Shown here: in pieces, positions 42,280 through 52,065 of the stretch | Numbering within the stretch: the stretch's first letter is position 1 | How the letters are laid out: the number at the start of each line of letters is the position of its first letter | Assembly: GCF_024753245.1 (NCBI RefSeq) | Contig: NZ_JANUGX010000004.1 | Span: 1-64,000, forward strand | Source: Massilia norwichensis | Lineage (GTDB): Bacteria > Pseudomonadota > Gammaproteobacteria > Burkholderiales > Burkholderiaceae_D | Length of the DNA: 64,000 nt | Reading direction: 5' to 3' | Made by a program: the position numbers and the translations under genes | The notes under the pieces: model-generated | What the model saw: only the letters and a program-made list of their open reading frames with translations | What the model was told of the DNA's origin: nothing | The model's database searches: none

Positions 42280-42730
42280 GCTCGAACTGGACGTCCAGTA
42301 TCCCGACACCCGCCTGGAAGCCTCGATCACACCCGAGATGATCGAACGCTGGGTCCAGGCCTCCCTGCTCGGCCCGGCCGAGCTGGCGATCCGCTTCGTC
42401 GACGCCGCCGAGGGGCAAACCCTGAACCGCGACTACCGCGGCAAGGACTACGCCACCAACGTCCTGACCTTCGCCTACAACGAAGGCGCCGAACTGGCGG
42501 ACGACGAGCCGACCCAGGCCGACATCGTCCTGTGCACCGACGTGCTGCAGCGCGAGGCCGAGGAACAGAAGAAGACGGTCGAGGAACACGTGGCGCACCT
42601 GGTGGTGCACGGCGTGCTGCATGCGCAGGGCTTCGACCACGAGAACGATGAAGAGGCCGAGGAGATGGAGCAGCTGGAGCGCGACATCATGGAGGCGCTG
42701 GGTTACCCGGATCCGTACGCCGAGGAGTGA
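42260..42730 (+). CDS. ybeY: Endoribonuclease YbeY
   Basis: A 156-aa single-strand-specific metal-dependent RNase in 16S rRNA 3' maturation and 70S quality control. The zinc motif H-x3-H-x5-H is H117, H121, H127 (HLVVHGVLHAQGFDHE). LNRDYRGKDYATNVLTFAY is the conserved core. Overlaps the end of phoH. In related genomes corC follows directly. Here a leftward two-gene insert separates them. Confidence 0.94.
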   Translation: MQEKKHKLELDVQYPDTRLEASITPEMIERWVQASLLGPAELAIRFVDAAEGQTLNRDYRGKDYATNVLTFAYNEGAELADDEPTQADIVLCTDVLQREAEEQKKTVEEHVAHLVVHGVLHAQGFDHENDEEAEEMEQLERDIMEALGYPDPYAEE

Positions 42731-42737
42731 ATGTAAT

Positions 42738-42801
42738 GCGTGGGCACGGGGTGCCCACCCTACGGCATGGTTATCGTAGGGTGGGCACCCCGTGCCCACG
42801 T
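42738..42801. repeat. Inverted pair of R2 repeats
   Basis: An inverted unit (42738-42762) and a direct unit (42775-42801, CGTAGGGTGGGCACCCCGTG then CCCACGT) are separated by 12 bp. They sit between the convergent ybeY and iorB stops, i.e. exactly at the left junction of the two-gene insert in the miaB-lnt operon. Confidence 0.8.
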
Positions 42802-42807
42802 CCACGC

Positions 42808-45054
42808 TTATGCTTTCTTGAGCTGCTCCCCAATCGGCAGCTTCCTCACCCGTTTCCCCACCGCCGCGAACACCGCATTGCTGATCGCCGGCGCAATCCC
42901 CGCGGTCCCCGGCTCGCCGATCCCGCCCGGCTCGTCGTGGCTGTTGACGATGTGGACCTCCACGGTCGGCGCCTCGTTCATGCGCATCACGCGGTAGTCG
43001 CCGAAGTTGTTCTGCTGCACCCGCCCCTTTGCGTGGGTGATTTCATCCCACAGCGCGGCGCTGGCGCCGAACACGATGCCGCCTTCCATTTGCGCGATGA
43101 TGCCGTCCGGGTTGATGTTCTGCCCGCAGTCGACCGCGCACACCACGCGGTGCACGCGCACGTCGCCGTCCGGCCCGACCGAGACCTCCGCCACCTGCGC
43201 CATGTAGCTGCCGAAGGCGAACTGGGTCGAGATGCCGCGTCCGACCTTGCGGCCCGCCACCGGTTTCAATGGCCGTCCCCAGCCTGCCTTCTCGGCCGCC
43301 AGGTTCAGCACCGCCAGCGTGCGCGGCGACTTCTGCAATAAAGCGCGGCGGAACGCCACCGGGTCGGTCTTGCTGGCATACGCCAGCTCGTCGATGAAGC
43401 TCTCGACCACGAAGATGTTGTGGGTCGGGCCGACGCCGCGCCAGAAGGCGGTCGGCACGCCGGGCGGCTCGTGGCGCACGTACTCGACGCGGATGTCGGG
43501 AATCGCGTACTGCAGGTCGGCGGCGCCTTCGACGGCGTCCGGGTCGACGCCGTTCTTGACCATCGGCGGCGCAAAGCGCGCCATGATCGACGAGCCGGTC
43601 ACGCGGTGGAACCAGGCGGTCGGCATGCCCTTGTTGTCGAGCTTCGCGGACAGGCGGTCATAGTAATAAGGGCGATACATGTCGTGCTGGATGTCTTCCT
43701 CGCGGGTCCAGATGACTTTCAGCGGCCCCTTGGCCTGGCGGGCCAGTTCGACCGCCTGGATCACCATGTCGACTTCCAGCCGGCGCCCGAAGCCGCCGCC
43801 CAGGTAGTGGTTGTGCACCTTCACCTTCTCGACCGGCAGGCCGGTGATCTTGGCCGCCGCGCCCTGCGCCAGCGCCGGCACCTGGGTGCCGACCCACAGA
43901 TCGCAGCCGTCGGCGCGCAGGTCGACCGTGCAGTTCATCGGCTCCATGGTCGCGTGGGCGAGGAAGGGCATCTCGTAGACGGCGTCGATGCGACGGCCGC
44001 CGTCCTGGGCGGCCAGCGTCTTCAGCGCGTCGCCCTTGTTGGTGGCGACCGCACCGGTGCCTTCGGACACCTTGGCCATGTCGGCCACGATCGAGGCGGT
44101 GCTGACGTTCGCATTCGGACCGTCGTCGAAACGCGGCGCGGCTGCCGCCAGGCCCTGCTTCGCGGTCCAGAAGTTATCGGCGACCACCGCCACCGCACCC
44201 TCGATGCGCAGTACCTGGCGCACGCCCTTCACCGCCATCGCCTTCTGCTCGTCCAGCGCCGCGACCTTGCCGCCGGTGACCGGCGAGGCCATCACCGCCG
44301 CGATGCCCATGTTCGGCAATCTAGCGTCGATGCCGAACATGGCCTGGCCATTGGTCTTGACCGGCGAATCCAGGCGCTTGAGCGACTTGCCGATCAGGGT
44401 GAAATCGGCCGCCTGCTTGAGCGTGACCGTCTTCGGGAACTGCAGCTTCGATGCGGCGTCGGCCAGTTCGCCGAAGTGGGCCGAGCGGTTCGAGGCCGCG
44501 TGGCGCACGGTGCCGCCGACCACGCTGAGCTCCTTCTCGTCGACCTTCCAGGTCTGGGCGGCGGCCTGCACCAGCACCGTGCGTACCTTGGCGCCGGCTT
44601 CGCGCAGCGGCTTCCAGGCGCCGCGCACCGAGGTCGAACCGCCCGTCACCTGGCCGCCCAGCAGCGGGTCGGCGTACAGGCTGTTGTCGGCCGGGGCCTG
44701 CTCCAGCTTCACCTTCGAGAGGTCGGCGCCCAGCTCCTCGGCCAGCAGCATCGGCATCGAGGTGAAGGTGCCCTGCCCCATCTCGACCTTGTGGATGATC
44801 AGGGTGACAATCCCCTCCCTGTCGATCCGGATGAAGGCATCGTGCGCCAGGCCGGCCGGTTCCGACGCCGCGGTGGCGGCCTGGCCGACCGCCGTCTCGG
44901 GCGGTTTTTCCTGGCGGTCGTTCTGCCCTTCCTTGCCATCCTTGCTGCAGCCGAACAGCGAGAAGCCGAACAGCAGGCCGCCACCGGCCACTGCGCCGGC
45001 CTTCATGAAGCCGCGGCGCGAAGCCGATACGTTTTGTTTGTCTTTGGTTTCCAT
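42808..45054 (-). CDS. iorB: Molybdenum hydroxylase large subunit (isoquinoline 1-oxidoreductase beta-like)
   Basis: 748 aa, xanthine-dehydrogenase family molybdopterin subunit of the periplasmic IorB/aldehyde-oxidase type. A twin-arginine leader S12-R13-R14-G-F-M-K-A precedes a hydrophobic core ending near C36. Cofactor and active-site blocks include VEMGQGTFTSMPMLLAEELG, HNHYLGGGFGRRLEVD, PTAFWRGVGPTHN and the C-terminal GIGEPGTAGIAPAISNAVF with the catalytic Glu in G-E-P. The start is ATG at 45054. The frame remains open through iorA, but the Tat leader fixes the start. It lies 14 bp downstream of iorA. Substrate (aldehyde or N-heterocycle) is not predictable. Confidence 0.87.
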   Translation of the reverse strand: METKDKQNVSASRRGFMKAGAVAGGGLLFGFSLFGCSKDGKEGQNDRQEKPPETAVGQAATAASEPAGLAHDAFIRIDREGIVTLIIHKVEMGQGTFTSMPMLLAEELGADLSKVKLEQAPADNSLYADPLLGGQVTGGSTSVRGAWKPLREAGAKVRTVLVQAAAQTWKVDEKELSVVGGTVRHAASNRSAHFGELADAASKLQFPKTVTLKQAADFTLIGKSLKRLDSPVKTNGQAMFGIDARLPNMGIAAVMASPVTGGKVAALDEQKAMAVKGVRQVLRIEGAVAVVADNFWTAKQGLAAAAPRFDDGPNANVSTASIVADMAKVSEGTGAVATNKGDALKTLAAQDGGRRIDAVYEMPFLAHATMEPMNCTVDLRADGCDLWVGTQVPALAQGAAAKITGLPVEKVKVHNHYLGGGFGRRLEVDMVIQAVELARQAKGPLKVIWTREEDIQHDMYRPYYYDRLSAKLDNKGMPTAWFHRVTGSSIMARFAPPMVKNGVDPDAVEGAADLQYAIPDIRVEYVRHEPPGVPTAFWRGVGPTHNIFVVESFIDELAYASKTDPVAFRRALLQKSPRTLAVLNLAAEKAGWGRPLKPVAGRKVGRGISTQFAFGSYMAQVAEVSVGPDGDVRVHRVVCAVDCGQNINPDGIIAQMEGGIVFGASAALWDEITHAKGRVQQNNFGDYRVMRMNEAPTVEVHIVNSHDEPGGIGEPGTAGIAPAISNAVFAAVGKRVRKLPIGEQLKKA

Positions 45055-45068
45055 GATGCGCTCCAGGA

Positions 45069-45572
45069 TCAGGCTTTGCGCGGCGCTGCCGGCTGGGCGG
45101 CGGGCGCCACGGCCGGCGACGGGATGCCGGCGGCGATCTTGATCGCCTTGCGGATCCGGCCATAGGTGCCGCAGCGGCAGATATTGCCGGCCATGGCGTT
45201 GTCGATGTCGGCGTCGCTGGGCTTGGCGTTTGTCTGCAGCAGCGCGGTGGCCGACATGATCTGGCCCGACTGGCAGTAACCGCACTGCACCACGTCGACC
45301 TGGCGCCAGGCATCCTGCACCTTCGCGCCCACTGGGTCGTTGCCGATCGCCTCGATGGTCGTGATCTTCTTGCCGGCGGCCGCCGAGACCGGCGTCACGC
45401 AGGAGCGGATCGGCTGGCCGTCCAGGTGCACGGTGCAGGCGCCGCACAGGGCGACGCCGCAGCCGAACTTGGTGCCGGTCAGGCCCATCACGTCGCGGAT
45501 GGCCCACAGCAGGGGCATGTCGTCGGGAACATCGAGATTGGTGGTGGTGCCGTTGATATCCAGGGCGGGCAT
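45069..45572 (-). CDS. iorA: 2Fe-2S subunit of the molybdenum hydroxylase (IorA-like)
   Basis: 167 aa with two [2Fe-2S] clusters. The plant-type cluster is C38-x4-C43-x2-C46-x11-C58 ([17 protein letters not shown]). The second cluster is C97-x2-C100 (CGYCQSGQ) and C132-x-C134 (CRCG). It passes electrons from the Mo centre of IorB. ATG at 45572 with a GAAGGAG Shine-Dalgarno. A short Ala/Pro tail ends the protein. First gene of a leftward two-gene operon set between ybeY and corC, with 155 bp to the divergent corC start. Confidence 0.92.
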   Translation of the reverse strand: MPALDINGTTTNLDVPDDMPLLWAIRDVMGLTGTKFGCGVALCGACTVHLDGQPIRSCVTPVSAAAGKKITTIEAIGNDPVGAKVQDAWRQVDVVQCGYCQSGQIMSATALLQTNAKPSDADIDNAMAGNICRCGTYGRIRKAIKIAAGIPSPAVAPAAQPAAPRKA

Positions 45573-45727
45573 GGCGGAAACTCCTTCGGTAGCGAATGAG
45601 CAACTATAGGACAAAGGGCGATCGGGACGGCGCACATATCCTCGCCCTATCCCGGCTGCATAAAAAACAGGCATCCGCGCTTTTGGTGTATCCTAATGCC
45701 CATCGCAACAACGGCTTCACGCCAACT

Positions 45728-46612
45728 ATGCCCGAGCACCCTGCTGACGTCCGTAACGACGTCAAAACCCACCGGTCCCTTTTCGAACGGCTGACCGCCC
45801 TGATCTCCCCCGAGCCGGAAAACCGCGCCGAGCTGCTTGAAGTGCTGCACGACGCCCACGAACGCAACCTCATCGACGCCGATGCCCTCTCCATGATCGA
45901 GGGCGTATTCCAGGTTTCCGACCTGTCGGTGCGCGACATCATGGTTCCGCGCTCGCAAATGGATGTCATCGACATCACCAAACCGATCGAGGAATGGCTG
46001 CCGATCGTGCTGGAAACGGCGCACTCGCGCTTCCCGGCCATCGAAGGCGAACGCGACAAGGTCGTCGGGATCCTGCTGGCCAAGGACCTGCTGCGCTACT
46101 ACGCCGAAGAGTCCTTCGACGTGCGCGCCATGCTGCGCCCGGCCATCTTCATCCCCGAATCGAAGCGCCTGAACGTGCTGCTGCGCGACTTCCGCGCGAA
46201 TCACAACCACATGGCCATCGTGGTCGACGAGTACAGCGGCGTGGCCGGCCTGATCACCATCGAGGACGTGCTCGAGCAGATCGTCGGCGACATCGAAGAC
46301 GAGTACGACTTCGACGAGGAAGAAGACAACGTCCTGTCGATCAAGGAAGGCCAGCACGGCCCGCGCTGGCGCGTCAAGGCGCTGACCGAGATCGAGCAGT
46401 TCAACGAAGAGATCGGCGTCGACCTGCCGGAAGACGACGTCGACACCATCGGCGGCCTGGTCGCCAGCCACCTGGGCCGCATGCCGCACAAGGGCGAGGT
46501 GTTCGATCTCGAGAACCTGCGCTTCGAAGTGCTGCGCGCCGATGCCCGCCAGATCCACGTGCTGCTGGTCGAAAAACTGCCGCCGCGCGAAGACGGCGAC
46601 GAGCACGACTAA
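45728..46612 (+). CDS. corC: CorC/HlyC-family CBS-domain protein (YbeX)
   Basis: 294 aa, cytoplasmic. Two CBS repeats (about 70-200: RDIMVPRSQMDVIDI and IPESKRLNVLLRDFRANHNHMAIVVDEYSGVAGLITIEDVLEQIVGDI) precede a CorC_HlyC domain (about 215-290). It is linked to Mg2+/Co2+ efflux and to ribosome maintenance. The start is ATG at 45728. In other genomes it follows ybeY in the same operon. Here it must have its own promoter in the iorA-corC region. Confidence 0.92.
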   Translation: MPEHPADVRNDVKTHRSLFERLTALISPEPENRAELLEVLHDAHERNLIDADALSMIEGVFQVSDLSVRDIMVPRSQMDVIDITKPIEEWLPIVLETAHSRFPAIEGERDKVVGILLAKDLLRYYAEESFDVRAMLRPAIFIPESKRLNVLLRDFRANHNHMAIVVDEYSGVAGLITIEDVLEQIVGDIEDEYDFDEEEDNVLSIKEGQHGPRWRVKALTEIEQFNEEIGVDLPEDDVDTIGGLVASHLGRMPHKGEVFDLENLRFEVLRADARQIHVLLVEKLPPREDGDEHD

Positions 46613-46617
46613 TCATT

Positions 46618-46645
46618 CGTCCCCCCGCGCAGGCGGGGGCGACGC
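46618..46645. repeat. R1 palindromic repeat unit
   Basis: CGTCCCCCCGCGCAGGCGGGG, then GCGACG, lies 5 bp after the corC stop and 10 bp before lnt, with dyad CCCCCGC/GCGGGGG. It would form a hairpin directly in front of the lnt ribosome-binding region. Confidence 0.8.
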
Positions 46646-46654
46646 GCCAACGAA

Positions 46655-48253
46655 TTGGACCCAAGCTTGATCCTGCGCCGCCGCACCCAAGCCGCCACCG
46701 CGCCCGACCCGGCGCTGCGCGGCACCCGTCCCAGCTTCACCGCCCTCGCCTGCGCCGTCGTGGCCGGGGGACTCAGCCTGTTCTCCTTCCAGCCCTTCGG
46801 CTGGTGGCCGCTGCAGTTCGTGTCGCTGGCCTGGCTGTTCTACCAGGTCGGCATGGGCAGCGCCACGCGCCGCGCCATTTTACTGGGCTGGGCGTTCGGC
46901 TTCGGCTGGTCGGTGGCCGGCATGCACTGGCTGTACACCTTCATGACCCGCTTCGCCCACCTGCCGGCGATCCTCGGCGCGATCGGGGTGATCCTGCTCG
47001 GGCTTTATATGGGTCTGTTCGGCGCGTTCGCCACCGGCGTCGCCACCTGGCTGCGGCGGCGCTGGTCGCTGCCGGTCAGCGCCTTCCTGCTGCTGGTGCT
47101 GCCCATCCTGTGGGGCGTGAGCGAATGGATGCGCGGCTGGGTCTTCACCGGTTTTCCCTGGGCCGCATCCGGCTACGCGCATGACGGTGCGCCGCTGGCC
47201 GGCTTCGCGCCGCTGATCGGCGTCTACGGCATCGGCGTGCTGGTGGCGATGTGCGCCGGCTGCCTGACGATGCTGACCCAGCGCCGCAGGCTGCCGGCCC
47301 TCGCGCTGTTCGCCGTGCTGATGCTGGCGGGCGCCGGCCTGCGCAGCGTCGAATGGACGCAGGCCAGCGGCCAGCCGCTCACCGTGCGTCTCCTGCAGGG
47401 GAATATTCCGCAGGACCGCAAGTTCGACCTCGCCTTCCTGACCAGCATCCTCGAGACTTACCAGAACATGATCACGGCGGCCCCGAGCGACCTGATCGCC
47501 ACCCCGGAGACGGCGATTCCGATCTTCGCGCACCAGCTGCCGCAGGGTTACCTGGAAGGCCTGCAGCGCTTCGCCGCCGGCACCGGCAGCACGCTGGCGC
47601 TCGGCATGCCGCTGCTGGACGGCCCCGGCAAATATTCGAACAGCCTGGTCACAGTGACACCGCAAGCCCAGGCCCAGACCTACCGCTACGACAAGACGCA
47701 CCTGGTGCCCTTCGGCGAATTCATCCCGCCCGGCTTCCGCTGGTTCACCGACATGCTGAACCTGCCGCTGAACGACGCCACCCGCGGCGCCGAGATGCAG
47801 CAGCCCTTCGCCGTCAAGGACCAGCTGGTGCTGCCGAATATCTGCTACGAAGACGTGTTCGGCGAAGAGATCGCCTACCGCCTGCGCAATGCGCCGCGTC
47901 CGGCGACCATGCTGCTGAACGTCTCGAACCTGTCCTGGTACGGCCAGTCGACCGCGGTCCCGCAGCACCTGCAGATCTCGCGCATGCGCACGCTGGAGAC
48001 CGGCCGCCCGATGCTGCGCGCGACCAACGACGGCGCCACCGCCGTGATCGACCACCGCGGCAGGATCGCGCAGGTGCTGCCCTTCTATAAAGAGGGCGTG
48101 CTGACCGCCACCGTGCAAGGCACCAGCGGCATGACGCCCTTCATCCGCTGCGGGAATTATCTGTTCCTCGGCCTCGGCGTGCTGGGCCTGGCCGGCGCCT
48201 GGCTGAGCGGTCGGATGCGCAAGCGTACCCCGACGCCGGCAGCCGAAGAATAA
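46655..48253 (+). CDS. lnt: Apolipoprotein N-acyltransferase Lnt
   Basis: A 532-aa inner-membrane enzyme that adds the third acyl chain to lipoproteins. About eight TMs, mostly in the first 230 residues, precede a periplasmic nitrilase domain with triad E285 (TPETAIP), K347 (DKTHLVPFGEF) and C397 (PNICYEDVFG). One more TM lies near the C-terminus. No ATG is available: the start is TTG at 46655 or, four codons on, TTG at 46667. The R1 hairpin just upstream leaves no clear Shine-Dalgarno, so initiation may be weak or coupled. Confidence 0.93.
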   Translation: MDPSLILRRRTQAATAPDPALRGTRPSFTALACAVVAGGLSLFSFQPFGWWPLQFVSLAWLFYQVGMGSATRRAILLGWAFGFGWSVAGMHWLYTFMTRFAHLPAILGAIGVILLGLYMGLFGAFATGVATWLRRRWSLPVSAFLLLVLPILWGVSEWMRGWVFTGFPWAASGYAHDGAPLAGFAPLIGVYGIGVLVAMCAGCLTMLTQRRRLPALALFAVLMLAGAGLRSVEWTQASGQPLTVRLLQGNIPQDRKFDLAFLTSILETYQNMITAAPSDLIATPETAIPIFAHQLPQGYLEGLQRFAAGTGSTLALGMPLLDGPGKYSNSLVTVTPQAQAQTYRYDKTHLVPFGEFIPPGFRWFTDMLNLPLNDATRGAEMQQPFAVKDQLVLPNICYEDVFGEEIAYRLRNAPRPATMLLNVSNLSWYGQSTAVPQHLQISRMRTLETGRPMLRATNDGATAVIDHRGRIAQVLPFYKEGVLTATVQGTSGMTPFIRCGNYLFLGLGVLGLAGAWLSGRMRKRTPTPAAEE

Positions 48254-48306
48254 TCATCGAAACCCCGGCTGATTCACGATTCGTTTCGAGTCAGCCGTGA
48301 AAACCC

Positions 48307-48326
48307 GCTAAAATTGGTGTTTTAGC
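48307..48326. repeat. Small hairpin in the glyQ leader
   Basis: Arms GCTAAAA/TTTTAGC with a 6-nt loop lie about 60 bp upstream of glyQ. A second dyad CGGCTGA/TCAGCCG precedes it (48265-48297). TAAAAT within the first arm also resembles a -10 box, so this may be the glyQ promoter rather than an RNA element. Confidence 0.4.
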
Positions 48327-48383
48327 AAACTCACCGTGTTCGCGGCCCGCGTGCCCGAAGCCTCATTAGCTCGAAGCCCAAAG

Positions 48384-49316
48384 ATGCTCACATTCCAACA
48401 AATCATCCTGACCTTGCAAACCTACTGGGACAAGCAAGGTTGCGCCCTGCTCCAGCCGTACGACATGGAAGTCGGCGCGGGCACCTTCCACACCGGCACC
48501 TTCCTGCGCGCGATCGGTCCCGAACCCTGGCGTGCCGCCTACGTGCAGCCTTCGCGCCGTCCGAAGGATGGCCGCTATGGCGAAAACCCGAACCGCCTGC
48601 AGCACTACTACCAGTACCAGGTGGTACTGAAGCCGGCCCCGGAAAACATCCTCGACCTCTACCTCGGTTCGCTCGAGGCGCTGGGCCTGGACCTGAAAAA
48701 GAACGATGTCCGCTTCGTCGAGGACGACTGGGAAAGCCCGACCCTGGGCGCCTGGGGCCTGGGCTGGGAAGTCTGGCTGAACGGCATGGAAGTCACCCAG
48801 TTCACCTACTTCCAGCAAGTCGGCGGCCTCGATTGCAAGCCGGTGCTGGGCGAGATCACCTACGGCATCGAGCGCCTGGCCATGTACCTGCAGGGCGTCG
48901 AGAACGTGTACGACCTGGTATGGACCGAGTGGGAAGAGAACGGCGTGACCAAGCGCCTGTCCTACGGCGACGTCTTCCACCAGAACGAAGTCGAACAGTC
49001 GACCTACAACTTCGAGCACTCGAACACCGAACTGCTGTTCCAGGCCTTCAATAACCACGAGAGCGAGGCCAAGCGCCTGATCGAACTGGAACTGACCCTG
49101 CCGGCCTACGAGCAGATCATGAAGGCCTCGCACAGCTTCAACCTGCTGGACGCGCGCGGCGCGATCTCCGTCACCGAGCGCGCCGCCTACATCGGCCGCG
49201 TGCGCACGCTGTCGCGCCTGGTCGCCCAGGCCTATTACGATTCGCGCGAAAAGCTCGGCTTCCCCATGCTGCCGAAGTCGCCCGAAGTCGATGCCGCCGA
49301 AGTGAAAGTCGGCTGA
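48384..49316 (+). CDS. glyQ: Glycyl-tRNA synthetase alpha subunit
   Basis: A 310-aa class II catalytic subunit. Family blocks are [100 protein letters not shown] and [15 protein letters not shown]. The start is ATG at 48384. It is followed by glyS after 25 bp, forming the alpha2beta2 enzyme. Confidence 0.97.
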   Translation: MLTFQQIILTLQTYWDKQGCALLQPYDMEVGAGTFHTGTFLRAIGPEPWRAAYVQPSRRPKDGRYGENPNRLQHYYQYQVVLKPAPENILDLYLGSLEALGLDLKKNDVRFVEDDWESPTLGAWGLGWEVWLNGMEVTQFTYFQQVGGLDCKPVLGEITYGIERLAMYLQGVENVYDLVWTEWEENGVTKRLSYGDVFHQNEVEQSTYNFEHSNTELLFQAFNNHESEAKRLIELELTLPAYEQIMKASHSFNLLDARGAISVTERAAYIGRVRTLSRLVAQAYYDSREKLGFPMLPKSPEVDAAEVKVG

Positions 49317-49341
49317 GTCCAGAACCAAGAATAGAACAATC

Positions 49342-51438
49342 ATGAACCAGACCTTACTCGTTGAGCTCCAGACCGAAGAGCTGCCGCCGAAGGCCCTCGT
49401 CAAACTGGGCGCCGCTTTTGCGAACGGCATCGCCAATGGCCTGAAGGCGCGCGACTTCCTCGAAGCCGACAGCGTCGTCACCACCTACGCCACCCCGCGC
49501 CGCCTGGCGGTCTCGATCACCAATGTGCGCCCGACTTCGCCGGACAAGGCGATTCGCGAAAAAGTGCTGCCGGTGGCGGTCGCCCTGGACAAGGACGGCA
49601 ACCCGACCGCGCCGCTGGCCAAGAAGCTGGCCGCGCTGGGCTTCCCCGACCTGCAAATCAGCGACCTCGAACGCGCCCAGGACGGCAAGGCCGAGAGCTT
49701 CTTCTACAGCCACACCGCGCCGGGCAGCCAGCTCGCCGACGGCCTGCAGCCGGTGCTGGAGGAAGCCGTCGCCAAGCTGCCGATCCCGAAGGTCATGAGC
49801 TACCAGCGCCCGGATGGCGAGACCGTGCAGTTCGTGCGCCCGGTGCACTCGCTGCTGGCGCTGCACGGCGATGCCGTCGTGCCGCTGTCGCTGCTGGGTC
49901 TCTCTTCCGGCCGCGCCACCCTCGGCCACCGCTTCCTGTCGAACGGACAGTCCTTCGATATTCCGCACGCCGACCAGTACGCGGCCGCGCTGAGGGACCA
50001 GGGCAAGGTGGTCGCCAGCCCGGACGAGCGCAAGGACACCATCAGAACAGGGCTGCTGGCCAAGGCCGGCGCCGACCAGGTGCTGATGCCGGAATCGCTG
50101 CTGGATGAAGTCGCGGCCCTGGTCGAATGGCCGGTGGTCTACGAATGCCAGTTCGAGGACATGTTCCTGGCGGTGCCGCAGGAATGCCTGATCCTGACCA
50201 TGCAGACCAATCAGAAGTACTTCGCGCTGACCGACAATGCCGGCAAGCTGCGCTCGCGCTTCCTGATCGTCTCGAACATCGAAACCGATGACCCGAGCGC
50301 CATCGTCGGCGGCAACGAGCGCGTGGTGCGCCCTCGCCTGTCGGACGCCAAGTTCTTCTTCGAGCAGGACAAGAAGAAGCCGCTGGCCTCGCGCCTGCCG
50401 CTGCTGGCCAACGTGGTCTACCACAACAAGCTGGGCACCCAGCTGGAACGCACGCAACGCGTCACCCGCCTGGCTTCCAGCATCGCCAAGCGCCTCGGCT
50501 ACGACGTGGCCCTGGCCGAACGCGGCGCCCAGCTGGCCAAGGCCGACCTGCTGACCGACATGGTCGGCGAGTTCCCCGAGCTGCAGGGCATCATGGGCAC
50601 CTATTACGCCCGCAACGACGGCGAGAACGAGGAAGTGGCGCTGGCCGCCTCCGAGCACTACCAGCCGCGCTTCTCGGGCGACGCGCTGCCGTCGACCGAC
50701 ACCGGCCTGGCCGTGGCGCTGGCGGATAAACTGGAAACCCTCGTGGGCATCTGGGCCATCGGCCTGCAGCCGACCGGCGAGAAAGACCCGTTCGCGCTGC
50801 GCCGCCACGCGCTGGGCGTGATGCGCATGCTGCTGGAAAAACGCCTGCCGCTCCCGATCTCGGCGCTGCTGGCGGATGCCGTCGCCACCTTCGAAGGCCA
50901 GGCCGGCTTCAAGGACCCGAGCGTCGAGGTGACCGCCTTCATGCTGGACCGCCTGCGCGGCCTGCTGCGCGACCGCGGCTTCTCGCCGAACGAGGTGGAA
51001 GCGGTGCTGGCCCAGAACCCGGACCGCGTCGACGACGTGGTGCAGCGCCTGGAAGCCGTGCAGTCCTTCGCCGCGCTGCCGGAAAGCGCCTCGCTGGCCG
51101 CCGCCAACAAGCGCATCACCAACATCCTCAAGAAGAACGAGGAAGCGCTGGCCCAGGCCGGCAGCGTCGATGCCGCCCTGCTGCAGGACGAGGCCGAGAA
51201 GAAGCTCTACGCCAGCGTCCAGCGCGTGCAGCCGGAAGTCGATGCCGCCTTCGAACGCGGCGACTTCGCCGGCACGCTGAAGACCCTGGCCCAGCTGCGC
51301 GACGACGTCGACGCCTTCTTCAACGACGTGATGGTGATGGCGGAAGACGTCCAGCTGCGCAATAACCGCCTGGCCCTGCTGTCCATCCTGCACCGCATGA
51401 TGAACCGCGTGGCCGACATCTCGAAGCTCGCCGCATAA
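49342..51438 (+). CDS. glyS: Glycyl-tRNA synthetase beta subunit
   Basis: 698 aa, the tRNA-binding subunit. The N-terminus [23 protein letters not shown] is standard. [58 protein letters not shown] and the C-terminal anticodon-binding/HD-like helical region with [21 protein letters not shown] complete the family pattern. Full length. Confidence 0.97.
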   Translation: MNQTLLVELQTEELPPKALVKLGAAFANGIANGLKARDFLEADSVVTTYATPRRLAVSITNVRPTSPDKAIREKVLPVAVALDKDGNPTAPLAKKLAALGFPDLQISDLERAQDGKAESFFYSHTAPGSQLADGLQPVLEEAVAKLPIPKVMSYQRPDGETVQFVRPVHSLLALHGDAVVPLSLLGLSSGRATLGHRFLSNGQSFDIPHADQYAAALRDQGKVVASPDERKDTIRTGLLAKAGADQVLMPESLLDEVAALVEWPVVYECQFEDMFLAVPQECLILTMQTNQKYFALTDNAGKLRSRFLIVSNIETDDPSAIVGGNERVVRPRLSDAKFFFEQDKKKPLASRLPLLANVVYHNKLGTQLERTQRVTRLASSIAKRLGYDVALAERGAQLAKADLLTDMVGEFPELQGIMGTYYARNDGENEEVALAASEHYQPRFSGDALPSTDTGLAVALADKLETLVGIWAIGLQPTGEKDPFALRRHALGVMRMLLEKRLPLPISALLADAVATFEGQAGFKDPSVEVTAFMLDRLRGLLRDRGFSPNEVEAVLAQNPDRVDDVVQRLEAVQSFAALPESASLAAANKRITNILKKNEEALAQAGSVDAALLQDEAEKKLYASVQRVQPEVDAAFERGDFAGTLKTLAQLRDDVDAFFNDVMVMAEDVQLRNNRLALLSILHRMMNRVADISKLAA

Positions 51439-51451
51439 GCGATCGCCAGGC

Positions 51452-52012
51452 ATGAAACTCGTCATCCTCGACCGGGACGGAGTCATCAACCATGACTCCC
51501 CCGAGTTCATCAAGTCGCCCGCCGAGTGGATCCCGATTCCGGGATCGCTCGAGGCGATCGCACGCCTGAACCAGGCCGGCTACCGCGTGGTGGTGGCATC
51601 GAACCAGTCCGGCATCGCGCGCGAACTGTTCGACATCACCACGCTGAACGCCATCCACCAGAAGATGCACGCGGCGGCGCAGCTGGTCGGCGCCGACATC
51701 GACGCCATCTTCTTCTGCCCGCACGCGGCCATCGACAACTGCGATTGCCGGAAGCCGAAATCCGGCATGTTCGAAGAGATCAGCAAGCGCTTCAAGCTGA
51801 GCCTGAAGGGCGTGCCGACCGTCGGCGACTCGCTGCGCGACCTGCAGGCGGGTTTCAACAGCGGCTGCGTGCCCTACCTGGTCCTGACCGGCAAGGGCGA
51901 AAAGACCCATGCCACCGGCGGCCTGCCGCCCGGCACCCAGGTCTTCCCCGACCTCGCCGCGATGGTCACTGCCTTCCTCAAGCAACCTGCCTCTAGCCCG
52001 CCTGCCGCCTGA
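51452..52012 (+). CDS. gmhB: D-glycero-beta-D-manno-heptose-1,7-bisphosphate 7-phosphatase
   Basis: A 186-aa HAD phosphatase in ADP-heptose synthesis for LPS core. Motif I is LDRDGVIN (D7, D9), motif II ASNQSG, and the zinc-binding loop contains C-P-H...C-x-C-R-K-P. Motif IV is VGDSLRDLQAGFNSG. Supports the LPS-core genes waaC and waaA at 54.4-56.7 kb. 13 bp after glyS. Confidence 0.93.
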   Translation: MKLVILDRDGVINHDSPEFIKSPAEWIPIPGSLEAIARLNQAGYRVVVASNQSGIARELFDITTLNAIHQKMHAAAQLVGADIDAIFFCPHAAIDNCDCRKPKSGMFEEISKRFKLSLKGVPTVGDSLRDLQAGFNSGCVPYLVLTGKGEKTHATGGLPPGTQVFPDLAAMVTAFLKQPASSPPAA

Positions 52013-52065
52013 TCTGCTAAGCTGAGCTGAGCCAACGCCCGATTCACCCGTTACGGAGACCGTTC

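Noticed and set aside
42808..45603. A single 931-aa protein spanning iorA and iorB
   Set aside because: The frame is merely open upstream of iorB. The Tat leader at 45054 and the 2Fe-2S protein in another frame show two separate genes.
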